This document shows positions 34,889-42,652 of a DNA stretch of 64,000 nucleotides, one piece after another. The DNA comes from JBLUOA01 sp048060095. GTDB taxonomy: Bacteria; Pseudomonadota; Alphaproteobacteria; Rhodobacterales; Rhodobacteraceae. The stretch spans positions 868,001 through 932,000 of the forward strand of contig NZ_JBLUOA010000001.1 in NCBI RefSeq assembly GCF_048060095.1, written 5' to 3'. The position numbers and the translations under genes are program-made. Each line of letters starts with the position of its first letter. The stretch's first letter is position 1. The notes under the pieces were generated by a model that saw only the letters and a program-made list of their open reading frames with translations, was not told the origin of the DNA and ran no database searches.

Positions 34889-35872
34889 TCAGTCAAGCCG
34901 TTCCAGCGTATATCCCGCCTCGGCCAACAGGTTCAGCACGCCATCCTCGCCCGACAGATGCGCGGCACCAACCGCAACGACGTGGTTGCCTTCGCTGACC
35001 GCTGGCAGCAAAACGTCCATCCACGCGATATTACGGTCGATCAGCAGGGCTTGCTCCGCCTCCGCGAATAACTCTTCCCACTGCTCAGGTGTGCGGCCCG
35101 GCTGTGATTTGCCGTGCAGAATCGTGAACTCCCAGAGTTCTCGATGTTTCCCGGCGAAATACGCATCGACCATCGTGGCAAACCCTGCCGCCTCATCCGC
35201 GTCGGTGGCGAGGAAGGTTGACAGCATATCGATCTGCTCATCCATCGGCTCTTCGGCAAAGGCGCGCAGCAACGCCTCGCCATCCTCAAGTGCGCGGGTT
35301 TCGACACCGGCCCCCTCCGCTATTACCGAAAGCCTTTTGTCCAGCCCGTTCCGTTCCGTCATCAAATCCATTGCACAAGCCGGAACACCCATCATCATCG
35401 CCGCATACCAGGGCTGCATTTTGGCGGCGAAGAATCCGGGGATGCCTCGTTGTTCCATCCGCTGGGTCAGACGCGCCCAGTCGCCCTCGCTCAGCAAGTC
35501 GGGCAGGGTCGGGCCGGTCTGGATGAACATCATCGACGGATCGCTGAGCATCCGCGCCTCAAGCGCCTTCATGTCGGCCTCGGTCGCTTCCAGAAACACG
35601 GTATCGGCATCGACGACATAGGGTCGGACGGTATTCACCATCGGCACAAAGCGCGGGTCCGCAAGATGCATAGTGCCGACGACGTGCAACGTGCTTGCGC
35701 CTTTTGTAGCGCGCCAAAAGTTGCCTTCTGGGTAGGGGTGCTGCGCGACACGCTCGCGTAGCGCCGCGCGATCCTCGGCAGAGAGCGCGTCGATCAGATT
35801 GCTGCCGACGCATTCGGACAGGGCAGGGTGGGCAAAAACAATCGCCAAAAGACACAAAGCAACGGCTCTCAT
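34889..35872 (-). CDS. TraB/GumN family secreted protein
   Basis: About 327 residues. A signal peptide (MRAVALCLLAIVFAHPALS) is followed by the TraB/GumN (ChaN-like/Tiki-type) domain: LHVVGTMHLADPRFVP near the start and NHVVAVGAAHLSGEDGVLNL at the end, each with the GxxH pair that defines the family. The fold resembles metal-dependent proteases, but bacterial roles are unknown. ATG 35872 with GGAAG upstream is preferred over 35887. It is divergent from groESL. Confidence 0.87.
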   Translation of the reverse strand: MRAVALCLLAIVFAHPALSECVGSNLIDALSAEDRAALRERVAQHPYPEGNFWRATKGASTLHVVGTMHLADPRFVPMVNTVRPYVVDADTVFLEATEADMKALEARMLSDPSMMFIQTGPTLPDLLSEGDWARLTQRMEQRGIPGFFAAKMQPWYAAMMMGVPACAMDLMTERNGLDKRLSVIAEGAGVETRALEDGEALLRAFAEEPMDEQIDMLSTFLATDADEAAGFATMVDAYFAGKHRELWEFTILHGKSQPGRTPEQWEELFAEAEQALLIDRNIAWMDVLLPAVSEGNHVVAVGAAHLSGEDGVLNLLAEAGYTLERLD

Positions 35873-35949
35873 ATTCAATACTTCCATCCTATTTGCACAA
35901 AGGGTATCGCCCCACCCGGAGGATACAACGGAATTTTGTCACGGAGTTG

Positions 35950-35978
35950 TTGACAGCGCGGCGCGGCTTGCCTAAATC
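35950..35978 (+). promoter_or_regulatory. Vegetative promoter of groESL
   Basis: -35 box TTGACA (35950-35955) and -10 box TAAATC (35973-35978) separated by 17 nt. The predicted start site falls at about 35985, right at the edge of the CIRCE operator, the usual arrangement for HrcA-repressed groESL promoters. Confidence 0.65.
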
Positions 35979-35985
35979 CATTTCG

Positions 35986-36012
35986 TTATCACTCGCACCA
36001 TGTGAGTGATAA
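35986..36012 (+). promoter_or_regulatory. CIRCE-type operator for HrcA, variant
   Basis: Perfect inverted repeat: TTATCACTC (35986-35994), 9-nt spacer, GAGTGATAA (36004-36012). The classical CIRCE is TTAGCACTC-N9-GAGTGCTAA; here one base differs in each arm in a symmetric, compensating way. Position overlapping the predicted transcription start of groES and 35 nt before its ATG strongly supports HrcA control. hrcA is not in the window. Confidence 0.88.
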
Positions 36013-36047
36013 TACTTCTGTAACCTCGAACTAGGGAGAGTTCCGAG

Positions 36048-36335
36048 ATGGCATTTACTCCGCTGCATGACCGTGTGCTCGTCCGTCGCGTTGAAAGCGA
36101 CGAAAAAACCAAGGGCGGTCTGATCATCCCCGACAGCGCAAAAGAAAAACCGGCCGAAGGCGAAATCGTCGCTGTTGGCGCGGGCGCTCGAGACGATGAT
36201 GGCGATCGCATCGAACTGGACGTCAAGGCAGGCGACAAAATCCTGTTTGGCAAATGGTCCGGCACCGAAATCACCCTCGATGGTGAAGAACTGCTGATCA
36301 TGAAGGAAAGCGACATCATGGGCATTATCGCCTGA
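36048..36335 (+). CDS. groES: Co-chaperonin GroES
   Basis: Heptameric lid of the GroEL chamber. The 95-residue protein shows FTPLHDRVLVRRVESDEKTK with the mobile loop GGLIIPDSAKEKP, and EGEIVAVGAGARDDDGDRI. GGGAGAG lies upstream. It is transcribed with groEL 49 nt downstream and controlled by the CIRCE operator. No anomalies. Confidence 0.99.
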   Translation: MAFTPLHDRVLVRRVESDEKTKGGLIIPDSAKEKPAEGEIVAVGAGARDDDGDRIELDVKAGDKILFGKWSGTEITLDGEELLIMKESDIMGIIA

Positions 36336-36384
36336 TCTGATCGTCACCTTCTGAACGAAACACGAAATTCAAGGAGCATTCAAA

Positions 36385-38025
36385 ATGGCGAAAGACGTCA
36401 AATTTGATACCGATGCCCGTAATCGTATGCTGAAGGGCGTAAACGTCCTTGCAGATGCGGTCAAAGTGACCCTCGGCCCGAAAGGCCGCAACGTTGTTCT
36501 CGACAAATCCTTCGGCTCGCCCCGGATCACCAAAGATGGTGTGACGGTTGCCAAGGAAATCGAACTGGAAGACAAGTTCGAAAACATGGGCGCCCAGATG
36601 GTGAAAGAGGTTGCCTCTCGCACCAATGACGAGGCAGGCGACGGCACCACGACCGCGACTGTTCTGGCCCAAGCCATCGTCAAAGAAGGCATGAAATCGG
36701 TTGCCGCTGGCATGAACCCGATGGACCTGAAGCGCGGCATCGACCTTGCAACCACCAAAGTTGTTGACGCGATCAAAGCCGCCGCTCGCGAAGTCAAAGA
36801 CTCCGACGAAGTCGCACAGGTCGGCACGATCTCTGCCAATGGCGAAGCTGAAATCGGCCGTCAAATTGCAGACGCGATGCAGAAAGTCGGCAACGAAGGT
36901 GTCATCACCGTTGAAGAAAACAAAGGTCTGGAAACAGAAACCGATGTTGTCGAAGGGATGCAGTTCGACCGTGGCTACCTAAGCCCCTACTTCGTGACCA
37001 ACGCAGACAAGATGATTGCAGATCTCGAAGACTGCATGATCCTGCTGCACGAAAAGAAACTGTCTTCGCTTCAGCCGATGGTTCCGCTGCTTGAATCCGT
37101 GATCCAGTCGCAAAAGCCGCTGCTGATCATCGCAGAAGACGTCGAAGGCGAGGCTCTGGCCACGCTCGTCGTCAACAAACTGCGCGGCGGTCTGAAAATT
37201 GCTGCTGTCAAAGCACCGGGCTTCGGCGACCGCCGCAAAGCCATGTTGCAAGACATCGCAATTCTGACCGGTGGTCAGGTGATTTCCGAAGACCTCGGCA
37301 TGAAGCTTGAAAACGTCACGATGGACATGCTTGGTTCCGCCAAGAAAGTCGCCATCACCAAAGATGAGACGACCATCGTTGACGGCGCAGGTGAAAAAGC
37401 CGAGATCGAAGCACGGGTCAGCCAGATCCGTCAGCAGATCGAAGAAACGACCTCTGACTACGACCGTGAGAAACTGCAAGAACGCGTTGCGAAACTCGCA
37501 GGCGGCGTTGCTGTGATCCGTGTTGGCGGCATGACTGAAACCGAAGTGAAAGAGCGTAAGGACCGCGTCGATGACGCACTGAACGCGACCCGCGCTGCGG
37601 TTCAGGAAGGCGTCATCGTTGGTGGTGGTGTCGCTCTGGTCCAAGCGGCGAAGTCGCTTGAAAAGGTCAAAGGCGAAAACTCCGATCAGCAAGCCGGTAT
37701 CGCTATCGTGCGCCGCGCGCTTGAAGCACCGCTGCGTCAGATCGCTGAAAACGCTGGTGTTGACGGCGCCGTTGTTGCTGGCAAGGTCCGCGAAAGCTCT
37801 GACCTGACCTTTGGTTTCAACGCCCAGACCGAAGAATATGGCGACATGTTCAAATTCGGCGTGATCGACCCGGCCAAAGTGACCCGGACCGCTCTGGAAG
37901 ATGCGGCTTCGATCGCTGGCCTTCTGATCACCACCGAAGCCATGGTCGCTGATAAACCGGAGCCGAAAGGCGCACCGGCAGGCGGCGGTATGCCCGACAT
38001 GGGCGGCATGGGCGGCATGATGTAA
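36385..38025 (+). CDS. groEL: Chaperonin GroEL
   Basis: ATP-driven protein-folding chamber. The 546-residue protein has the equatorial ATP site (KVTLGPKGRNVVLDKSFGSP, DGVTVAKEIELEDKFENMGA, NDEAGDGTTTATVLAQAI), the apical domain with MQFDRGYLSPYFVTN, the intermediate-domain segment VGGGVALVQAAK, and the C-terminal Gly-Met tail. A strong GGAG ribosome site precedes the start. Codon use is unusually uniform, as in very highly expressed genes. Three successive hairpins follow. Confidence 0.99.
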   Translation: MAKDVKFDTDARNRMLKGVNVLADAVKVTLGPKGRNVVLDKSFGSPRITKDGVTVAKEIELEDKFENMGAQMVKEVASRTNDEAGDGTTTATVLAQAIVKEGMKSVAAGMNPMDLKRGIDLATTKVVDAIKAAAREVKDSDEVAQVGTISANGEAEIGRQIADAMQKVGNEGVITVEENKGLETETDVVEGMQFDRGYLSPYFVTNADKMIADLEDCMILLHEKKLSSLQPMVPLLESVIQSQKPLLIIAEDVEGEALATLVVNKLRGGLKIAAVKAPGFGDRRKAMLQDIAILTGGQVISEDLGMKLENVTMDMLGSAKKVAITKDETTIVDGAGEKAEIEARVSQIRQQIEETTSDYDREKLQERVAKLAGGVAVIRVGGMTETEVKERKDRVDDALNATRAAVQEGVIVGGGVALVQAAKSLEKVKGENSDQQAGIAIVRRALEAPLRQIAENAGVDGAVVAGKVRESSDLTFGFNAQTEEYGDMFKFGVIDPAKVTRTALEDAASIAGLLITTEAMVADKPEPKGAPAGGGMPDMGGMGGMM

Positions 38026-38067
38026 GGTTGCCTCTGTTTGCAGAGACAACCGTCAGGCGGCAGGCAG

Positions 38068-38109
38068 TTGGCCCGTAAGGGCCAAGTGCTGAGCGCCTAA
38101 GACGCTCAG
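38068..38109 (+). other. Two tandem hairpins after groEL
   Basis: TTGGCCC-GTAA-GGGCCAA (38068-38085), then CTGAGCG (38089-38095) with CGCTCAG (38103-38109) around a 7-nt loop. Neither has a T-tract; a proper terminator follows. They may protect the groESL mRNA 3' end from exonucleases or form a small 3'-UTR-derived RNA together with the terminator. Function is inferred. Confidence 0.5.
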
Positions 38110-38119
38110 AGACTATCGG

Positions 38120-38149
38120 AAAAGGGCCGCTCCCAAGGGGCCCTTTTTT
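38120..38149 (+). terminator. Rho-independent terminator of groESL
   Basis: Arms AAAAGGGCC (38120-38128) and GGCCCTTTT (38139-38147), 10-nt loop, T-run to 38149. It lies between convergent groEL and the Gre-factor gene; the A-run on the 5' side would also let it act on the minus strand. Confidence 0.88.
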
Positions 38150-38160
38150 CATCCCCTACG

Positions 38161-38661
38161 CTAACCGTCCGGGTAGCTGATCCCGACAATCTCCAATTCG
38201 ATCGTTCCGGTCGGCTTCGGCCATTCCACCACATCGCCAACGCCCTGTTCCATCAAGGCTTGGGCGAGCGGTGAGAACGGTGCAATTGCGCCCGTGCGCG
38301 GGGCGGCATCGTCTTCACTCACGATCCGGTAGGTGGCTTCGCGGCCATCCTCATCAACGGTGATGACTTCGGCACCAAAGCTCACCCGGTTCTTCGGCTG
38401 TTGGGATAGATCAACCACGATGGCGCTGCGCAACCTTGCCTCGGTATAGCGAAGGTCTCGCTCCGCAACGGCGATGGGCAGCAGATCGTCAAGCGTATCC
38501 TTCCGCGCCCGCAGATCCGCAAGCTCTGCGGCCAGTTGATCGCGCTGCGCCTCAAGCCGCGCGTAACCAGCAGTCGTGACATGGTTCGGATGATCGCTGA
38601 CTGGCCGATCGGGAATCTTTGGAACGCCGCCATCATCTTCTTTTGTGAACGCTTTGCTCAA
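38161..38661 (-). CDS. GreA/GreB-family transcription elongation factor
   Basis: A 166-residue protein. The N-terminal coiled coil (about 30-85, TTAGYARLEAQRDQLAAELADL followed by RARKDTLDDLLPIAVAERD in the translation) and the C-terminal FKBP-like domain (FGAEVITVDEDGREATYRIV, SPLAQALMEQGVGDVVEW) match Gre factors that rescue stalled RNA polymerase by inserting the coiled coil into the secondary channel. The acidic tip residues would lie around KDTLDD. It is closer to GreB-type by its long N-terminal extension, but I do not assign a symbol. It is 9 nt downstream of the Nudix gene. Confidence 0.85.
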   Translation of the reverse strand: MSKAFTKEDDGGVPKIPDRPVSDHPNHVTTAGYARLEAQRDQLAAELADLRARKDTLDDLLPIAVAERDLRYTEARLRSAIVVDLSQQPKNRVSFGAEVITVDEDGREATYRIVSEDDAAPRTGAIAPFSPLAQALMEQGVGDVVEWPKPTGTIELEIVGISYPDG

Positions 38662-38670
38662 GTTATCCCC

Positions 38671-39120
38671 CTATCGCACGATGACTTCCAGCGGATCGTA
38701 AACGATATGACCGGGATCATTCCACACGACTGCCGCAAGGCTATCGGGCTTCACGCGCAAGTCCTCAATTTCCTGCTGCGTGACGAACCGCCGCCGGGAT
38801 ACGATGCCTTCTGGATCGCGCCAGGTTTCATCCAACGTGCCACCGATAACCTCGCATCGAAAATAAACGTCCACCTGATGAAACGTTCCGCCCGGATCAT
38901 GGAACTCATTAACCAAGGCCGGCGCGCCCACGCGGATCGATAACCCACACTCCTCATGTACCTCGCGGATCAGGTTTTCGGGCAGGGATTGCCCCGGTTC
39001 CACCCCACCACCCGGCGCACACCACAGATCGCTTTCAACACCCGGATAAGCGTTGACCAGCAACAGGCGCGCGTCCGAGAGAATTAAGGCGCGAACCGCA
39101 AGGCGAGGGTGACGTTTCAT
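38671..39120 (-). CDS. Nudix hydrolase
   Basis: A 149-residue Nudix protein. The Nudix box is complete: GGGVEPGQSLPENLI followed by REVHEECGL, matching G-x5-E-x7-REU-x-EE-x-G. Substrate-defining residues are not recognisable. ATG 39120 (MKRHPRLAVRALIL) is chosen over 39156. It is probably co-transcribed with the Gre factor and divergent from the lipase-like gene with an 79-nt gap. Confidence 0.88.
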   Translation of the reverse strand: MKRHPRLAVRALILSDARLLLVNAYPGVESDLWCAPGGGVEPGQSLPENLIREVHEECGLSIRVGAPALVNEFHDPGGTFHQVDVYFRCEVIGGTLDETWRDPEGIVSRRRFVTQQEIEDLRVKPDSLAAVVWNDPGHIVYDPLEVIVR

Positions 39121-39199
39121 GGCAATCAGACTGCCCCGCGACGTAGCGTCCTGCAAGCAGGCACTCGAAACGCGACCGTCGGGGCGCTATATTTCATCT

Positions 39200-39928
39200 A
39201 TGCGCATTTTACTCGCCACGGCCCTGATCCTTGCCCCGCTGCCCGCCGTAGCGGCGGATTGCGTTGTGCTGCTTCACGGTCTGGCGCGCAGCGCGACCTC
39301 AATGGTGATGATTTCCGAAGCGCTTGAGGCGTCTGGTTACCGCACGGTAAATCGTGGCTACCCCTCCACCAAAGCGCCAATCGCGGAGCTTATCGATGCG
39401 GCCCTTCCCGGCGCGGTTGCCGAATGCGGCGATGACCGAACCCATTTCGTCACCCATTCAATGGGCGGCATTCTGGTCCGGGGTTGGCTGGGCGAAAATC
39501 GCCCGAAAAATATGGGCCGCGTGGTGATGTTGGCCCCACCGAACCATGGCTCCGAACTCGTCGATGCGTTTGGCGATCTCGGTCCATTCCAATGGCTGAA
39601 CGGCCCCGCGGGGATGGAGCTTGGCACTGGCCCTCGCAGCACGCCGAACCAACAGAAACTCCCGAAATTTGAACTTGGCGTGATCGCCGGAAATCGCTCA
39701 CTGAACCCAATCTATTCTGCCGTCATCAGCGGAGCGGACGACGGCAAGGTCGCGGTGTCCTCGACCCGCGTCCCCGGTATGAACGACCATATCGTCCTGC
39801 CCGTCACGCACACTTTCATGATGAACAGCCCGTTCGTCATCGGCCAAACGCTAGAGTTTCTTGAAAACGGGCGTTTCCGCCCTGACATGAGCTATTCCGA
39901 AGCCGTCTCGGCGATGGTCGGGGAATAG
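39200..39928 (+). CDS. Secreted alpha/beta hydrolase (lipase-like)
   Basis: A 242-residue protein with a signal peptide (MRILLATALILAPLPAVAA). The alpha/beta hydrolase core starts DCVVLLHGLARSATSM (oxyanion HG) and has the nucleophile elbow THSMGGILVRGWL with Ser in SMGG; APPNHGSEL follows. The catalytic His is likely in LPVTHTFMM. It resembles bacterial lipases/PGAP1-like esterases and probably acts in the periplasm; the substrate is unknown. The start gives the best signal peptide. Confidence 0.85.
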   Translation: MRILLATALILAPLPAVAADCVVLLHGLARSATSMVMISEALEASGYRTVNRGYPSTKAPIAELIDAALPGAVAECGDDRTHFVTHSMGGILVRGWLGENRPKNMGRVVMLAPPNHGSELVDAFGDLGPFQWLNGPAGMELGTGPRSTPNQQKLPKFELGVIAGNRSLNPIYSAVISGADDGKVAVSSTRVPGMNDHIVLPVTHTFMMNSPFVIGQTLEFLENGRFRPDMSYSEAVSAMVGE

Positions 39929-39937
39929 CTGCTTCAT

Positions 39938-39967
39938 CTTGCCGAAAATACTCCCGCCGGAGGCAAG
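39938..39967. repeat. Clade-typical intergenic inverted repeat
   Basis: Arms CTTGCC (39938-39943) and GGCAAG (39962-39967) enclose a core that on the minus strand reads CCTCCGGCGGGAGTATTTTC. I recall near-identical GCCTCCGGCGGGAGTATTT elements scattered between genes in many Rhodobacterales genomes. Here it lies between the convergent hydrolase and purK genes. It may act as a terminator on the minus or plus strand; its origin is unknown. Confidence 0.5.
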
Positions 39968-40009
39968 AAATCTATTGCACTCCAGTCGGACGCAAACCAA
40001 CTCAACTGA

Positions 40010-41077
40010 TTATCGAATGATCTGGTTCACATGCCCCATCTTGCGGCCCGGTTTCACGTCCGCCTTGCCGTATAGATGGATCGCATTGGTCGGATCGGTC
40101 GCGATTTCGGGAATGCGCGCGACATCGTCGCCAATCAGGTTCAGCATCTCGACGTCCGAATGCCGCGCCCCGTCGCCAAGCGGCCAGCCCGCGATGGCGC
40201 GGATGTGTTGTTCAAACTGATCCACAACACAGCCGTTCTGGGTCCAGTGGCCGGAGTTATGCACCCGTGGCGCGATTTCGTTCACGACAAATCCGTCTGA
40301 TGTTACGAACAGCTCCACCCCCATCACGCCGACATACTCAAGCGCGTTCAGGATGTCCCCGGTGCGCAAGACCGCATCAAGGATCAGCGTCGCAGGCACC
40401 TGCGCCGGAACCGTCGTCGTGTGTAAAATTCCGTCGCGATGGACGTTCTGGCCGGGGTCGAAGCATGTCACCTGACCTGAAACGCTCCGCGCGCCGATCA
40501 CCGAAATCTCGCAGGTGAAATCGACGAAACCTTCAAGAACCGCAGGCGCTCCGGCCATGTCGACCAGCGCCTTGTCGGCATCCCCCGGCGTCATGATCCG
40601 CGCCTGTCCCTTGCCGTCATAACCAAACCGACGGGTTTTCAGGATCGCGGGGGTGCCGATACGTCCAAGCGCCTCGCGCAGATCATCTGGCGTATCGACG
40701 GCTGCAAACGGTGCGGTCGTCAGCCCCAACTCGCTCAGAAATGTCTTTTCGGCCAGCCGATCTTGCGATACCGCAAGCGCCTTGCGGTTCGGACGGATCG
40801 GGCGATGCGCCTCAAGCAGATCAAGCGCGGCGGTTGGCACATTCTCAAACTCAAAGGTGATGACATCGACGGCGGCGGCGAAAGCAGCGAGCGCATCCTC
40901 GTCATCATACCCCGCCGTTGTCACGCGATCCGCAACGTGGCCCGCAGGGGGTTCTGCACCCGGTTCAAAGATGTGGGTCCTGAAGCCCAGCCTCGACGCC
41001 GCTACAGACAGCATCCGGCCAAGCTGCCCGCCGCCGAGGATTCCGATCACCGCTCCGGGTGCCAGCGCCTCAGTCAT
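40010..41077 (-). CDS. purK: 5-(carboxyamino)imidazole ribonucleotide synthase
   Basis: ATP-grasp enzyme that carboxylates AIR to N5-CAIR in purine synthesis. The 355-residue protein has N-terminal GILGGGQLGRMLSVAASRLG, the ATP-grasp lysines in PAILKTRRFGYDGKGQ, and FVVNEIAPRVHNSGHWTQNG. It overlaps purE by 8 nt; together they supply CAIR by the two-step bacterial route. Confidence 0.96.
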   Translation of the reverse strand: MTEALAPGAVIGILGGGQLGRMLSVAASRLGFRTHIFEPGAEPPAGHVADRVTTAGYDDEDALAAFAAAVDVITFEFENVPTAALDLLEAHRPIRPNRKALAVSQDRLAEKTFLSELGLTTAPFAAVDTPDDLREALGRIGTPAILKTRRFGYDGKGQARIMTPGDADKALVDMAGAPAVLEGFVDFTCEISVIGARSVSGQVTCFDPGQNVHRDGILHTTTVPAQVPATLILDAVLRTGDILNALEYVGVMGVELFVTSDGFVVNEIAPRVHNSGHWTQNGCVVDQFEQHIRAIAGWPLGDGARHSDVEMLNLIGDDVARIPEIATDPTNAIHLYGKADVKPGRKMGHVNQIIR

Positions 41078-41558
41078 CCGACGGGGTCTCCGGGATCGAA
41101 TCCGACAGCGCCGCGCGCCATGCGTTCAGCCGTTCGGCCAGTGATTCGTCCTGAAGTGCGAGGATACCTGCCGCCATCAACCCCGCATTGGCGGCCCCGG
41201 CTGCGCCGATTGCCATTGTTGCGACGGGGTAGCCTTTCGGCATCTGAACGATGGAATATAGGCTATCGACCCCCGACAGCGCTTTGGTCTGCACCGGAAC
41301 GCCGATCACCGGCACGCGGGTCTTTGACGCCATCATACCCGGCAGATGCGCTGCCCCACCGGCCCCGGCGATGATCACCTTCAGCCCGCGGTCCACCGCC
41401 TTGGTTCCGTAATCCCACAACCGATCCGGGGTGCGATGCGCCGATACGATCCGCGCCTCATAGGCGACGCCCAGTTCTTCCAGAACGTCCGCCGCGCCTT
41501 TCATCGTAGACCAGTCCGATTGACTGCCCATGATGATGCCCACGTTGATTTCAGCCAT
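41070..41558 (-). CDS. purE: N5-carboxyaminoimidazole ribonucleotide mutase
   Basis: Converts N5-CAIR to CAIR. The 162-residue protein has GIIMGSQSDWSTMKGAADVL, RIVSAHRTPDRLWDY (catalytic His) and IAGAGGAAHLPGMMASKT, matching class I PurE. ATG 41558 (MAEINVGIIMGSQSD) is chosen, not the in-frame start at 41588. The DUF465 gene lies 48 nt upstream on the same strand and may be co-transcribed. Confidence 0.96.
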   Translation of the reverse strand: MAEINVGIIMGSQSDWSTMKGAADVLEELGVAYEARIVSAHRTPDRLWDYGTKAVDRGLKVIIAGAGGAAHLPGMMASKTRVPVIGVPVQTKALSGVDSLYSIVQMPKGYPVATMAIGAAGAANAGLMAAGILALQDESLAERLNAWRAALSDSIPETPSDD

Positions 41559-41606
41559 GCGGCCCCCCGTCGTCAAAGGAAGCGGCACTATACTGATCCC
41601 GTCCGC

Positions 41607-41825
41607 TTAGGCAATGATATCGGGCAGCAGCTCGTCTTCGATCCGCTGGATACGGTCCTTCAGCGCCAATTTCTGCTTTTTCAACCGTTTGAGGGTCAGG
41701 GCATCCGCTGTCCCACGGTCCTGCAACGCGTGAATCGCATCGTCAAGATCACGGTGTTCGCGTTTCAGCACATCCAGCCGCACACGCAGCACGTCTTCGT
41801 GGCTCATCTCTGTCGGAGTGGTCAT
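41607..41825 (-). CDS. DUF465 (YdcH-like) small protein
   Basis: About 72 residues. The family is recognised from the helical-hairpin layout: VLKREHRDLDDAIHALQD, then LTLKRLKKQKLALKDRIQRI, ending EDELLPDIIA. It is highly charged, soluble and probably dimeric; its role is unknown. The start is uncertain: ATG 41825 or ATG 41807 (MSHEDVLRVRL), neither with a clear ribosome site. It is divergent from the hsp20 gene and upstream of purEK. Confidence 0.75.
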   Translation of the reverse strand: MTTPTEMSHEDVLRVRLDVLKREHRDLDDAIHALQDRGTADALTLKRLKKQKLALKDRIQRIEDELLPDIIA

Positions 41826-41906
41826 CTGCCGGGTGCCCAATTCTTTATTCTTGGGCTCAAAATAGCGCCTTTGTGACGCTGCGGGAAGGGTTCTCTGCCC
41901 CTCAAT

Positions 41907-41937
41907 CCCTTGTAGAGCGGTATATTCGGACCCATAT
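41907..41937 (+). promoter_or_regulatory. Heat-shock (RpoH) promoter of the hsp20 gene
   Basis: CCCTTGTA (CTTG at 41909-41912) and ACCCATAT (41930-41937) with 15 nt between CTTGTA and ACCCATAT. This fits the sigma-32 pattern CTTGAA-N13-15-CCCCATNT. The location 60-95 nt upstream of a small heat-shock protein gene makes it convincing. Predicted start site is near 41944. Confidence 0.65.
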
Positions 41938-41971
41938 TTGACACAAAGGGTCGCCAATATGGGGCCCACCC

Positions 41972-41998
41972 ACACAGGTCGCTGAAAACAGGACGTGT
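41972..41998 (+). promoter_or_regulatory. Possible thermosensor hairpin over the hsp20 ribosome site
   Basis: ACAC (41972-41975) pairs with GTGT (41995-41998), and GTC (41978-41980) with GAC (41992-41994), with a 2-nt bulge and an 11-nt loop. This would partly hide the AGGA ribosome site (41990-41993). Small heat-shock genes in alphaproteobacteria are often controlled by RNA thermometers, but this is a short and simple structure, so the idea is tentative. Confidence 0.3.
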
Positions 41999-42000
41999 CG

Positions 42001-42414
42001 ATGACAAAACTGACTTTGGGTTCTCACCCATTTCTGCTGGGGTTTGACCAGCTTGAACGCCTCGTGGAACGGACCGCGAAATCCGGAAATGATGGCTATC
42101 CGCCGTTCAATATCGAACAATCGGGTGAAAATAACTTTCGCATAACGCTGGCTGTGGCAGGATTCGCTGAGGACGATATCGCGATCACTGTCGAGGATCG
42201 GCAACTGGTCGTGCGAGGGCAGCAAAGCGATGATGATGAGGGGCGCGTGTTCCTTCATCGCGGAATCGCGGCCCGGCAGTTCCAGCGGGCCTTTATTCTC
42301 GCGGATGGGGTCGAAGTTGGCTCTGCCAGTATGGAAAACGGTCTTTTGCATGTTGATCTGCGTCGGGCCGAACCACAAAAGATCGTTCAGACGATCAAGA
42401 TCAACAAAGCGTAA
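42001..42414 (+). CDS. Small heat-shock protein, Hsp20/alpha-crystallin family
   Basis: An ATP-independent holdase of 137 residues. The alpha-crystallin domain spans about 35-130 (PPFNIEQSGENNFRITLAVA, GFAEDDIAITVEDRQLVVRG, the strand FQRAFILADGVEV followed by ASMENGLLHVDLRR). The N-terminus SHPFLLGFDQLERLVERTA matches IbpA/HspH-like class A proteins. ATG 42001 has AGGA upstream; an in-frame GTG at 41995 is rejected. It is followed 10 nt later by DUF1150, a standard pairing in alphaproteobacteria. Confidence 0.93.
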   Translation: MTKLTLGSHPFLLGFDQLERLVERTAKSGNDGYPPFNIEQSGENNFRITLAVAGFAEDDIAITVEDRQLVVRGQQSDDDEGRVFLHRGIAARQFQRAFILADGVEVGSASMENGLLHVDLRRAEPQKIVQTIKINKA

Positions 42415-42424
42415 GGAGGCGAGC

Positions 42425-42652
42425 ATGGATACGAAATTCAATTTTGGCCCGCATCTCGGCGAAAGGCTTGTTTATGTGCGGTCCGTCGACGTCGCCGATC
42501 TGCCCGAAGACATTCGGGCCGAAGCCCAGGGCGCAGAGGAGCTTTATGCCGTTTGCACTGAGGATGGCGAGCAGCTGGCGCTGGTCAGCAGCCGAAACCT
42601 CGCGTTCATTCTGGCCCGCCAGAACGACTTTGCGCCGGTTTCCGTGCATTGA
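42425..42652 (+). CDS. DUF1150 small protein
   Basis: A 75-residue protein recognised as DUF1150 by LVYVRSVDVADLPEDIRAEA, then LYAVCTEDGEQLALVSSRNL and AFILARQNDFAPVSVH. The family is almost always next to an hsp20 gene, so a link to protein quality control is likely but unproven. AAGGAGG precedes the start. Its stop overlaps the TTG start of the PhzF-like gene (TTGA). Confidence 0.88.
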   Translation: MDTKFNFGPHLGERLVYVRSVDVADLPEDIRAEAQGAEELYAVCTEDGEQLALVSSRNLAFILARQNDFAPVSVH

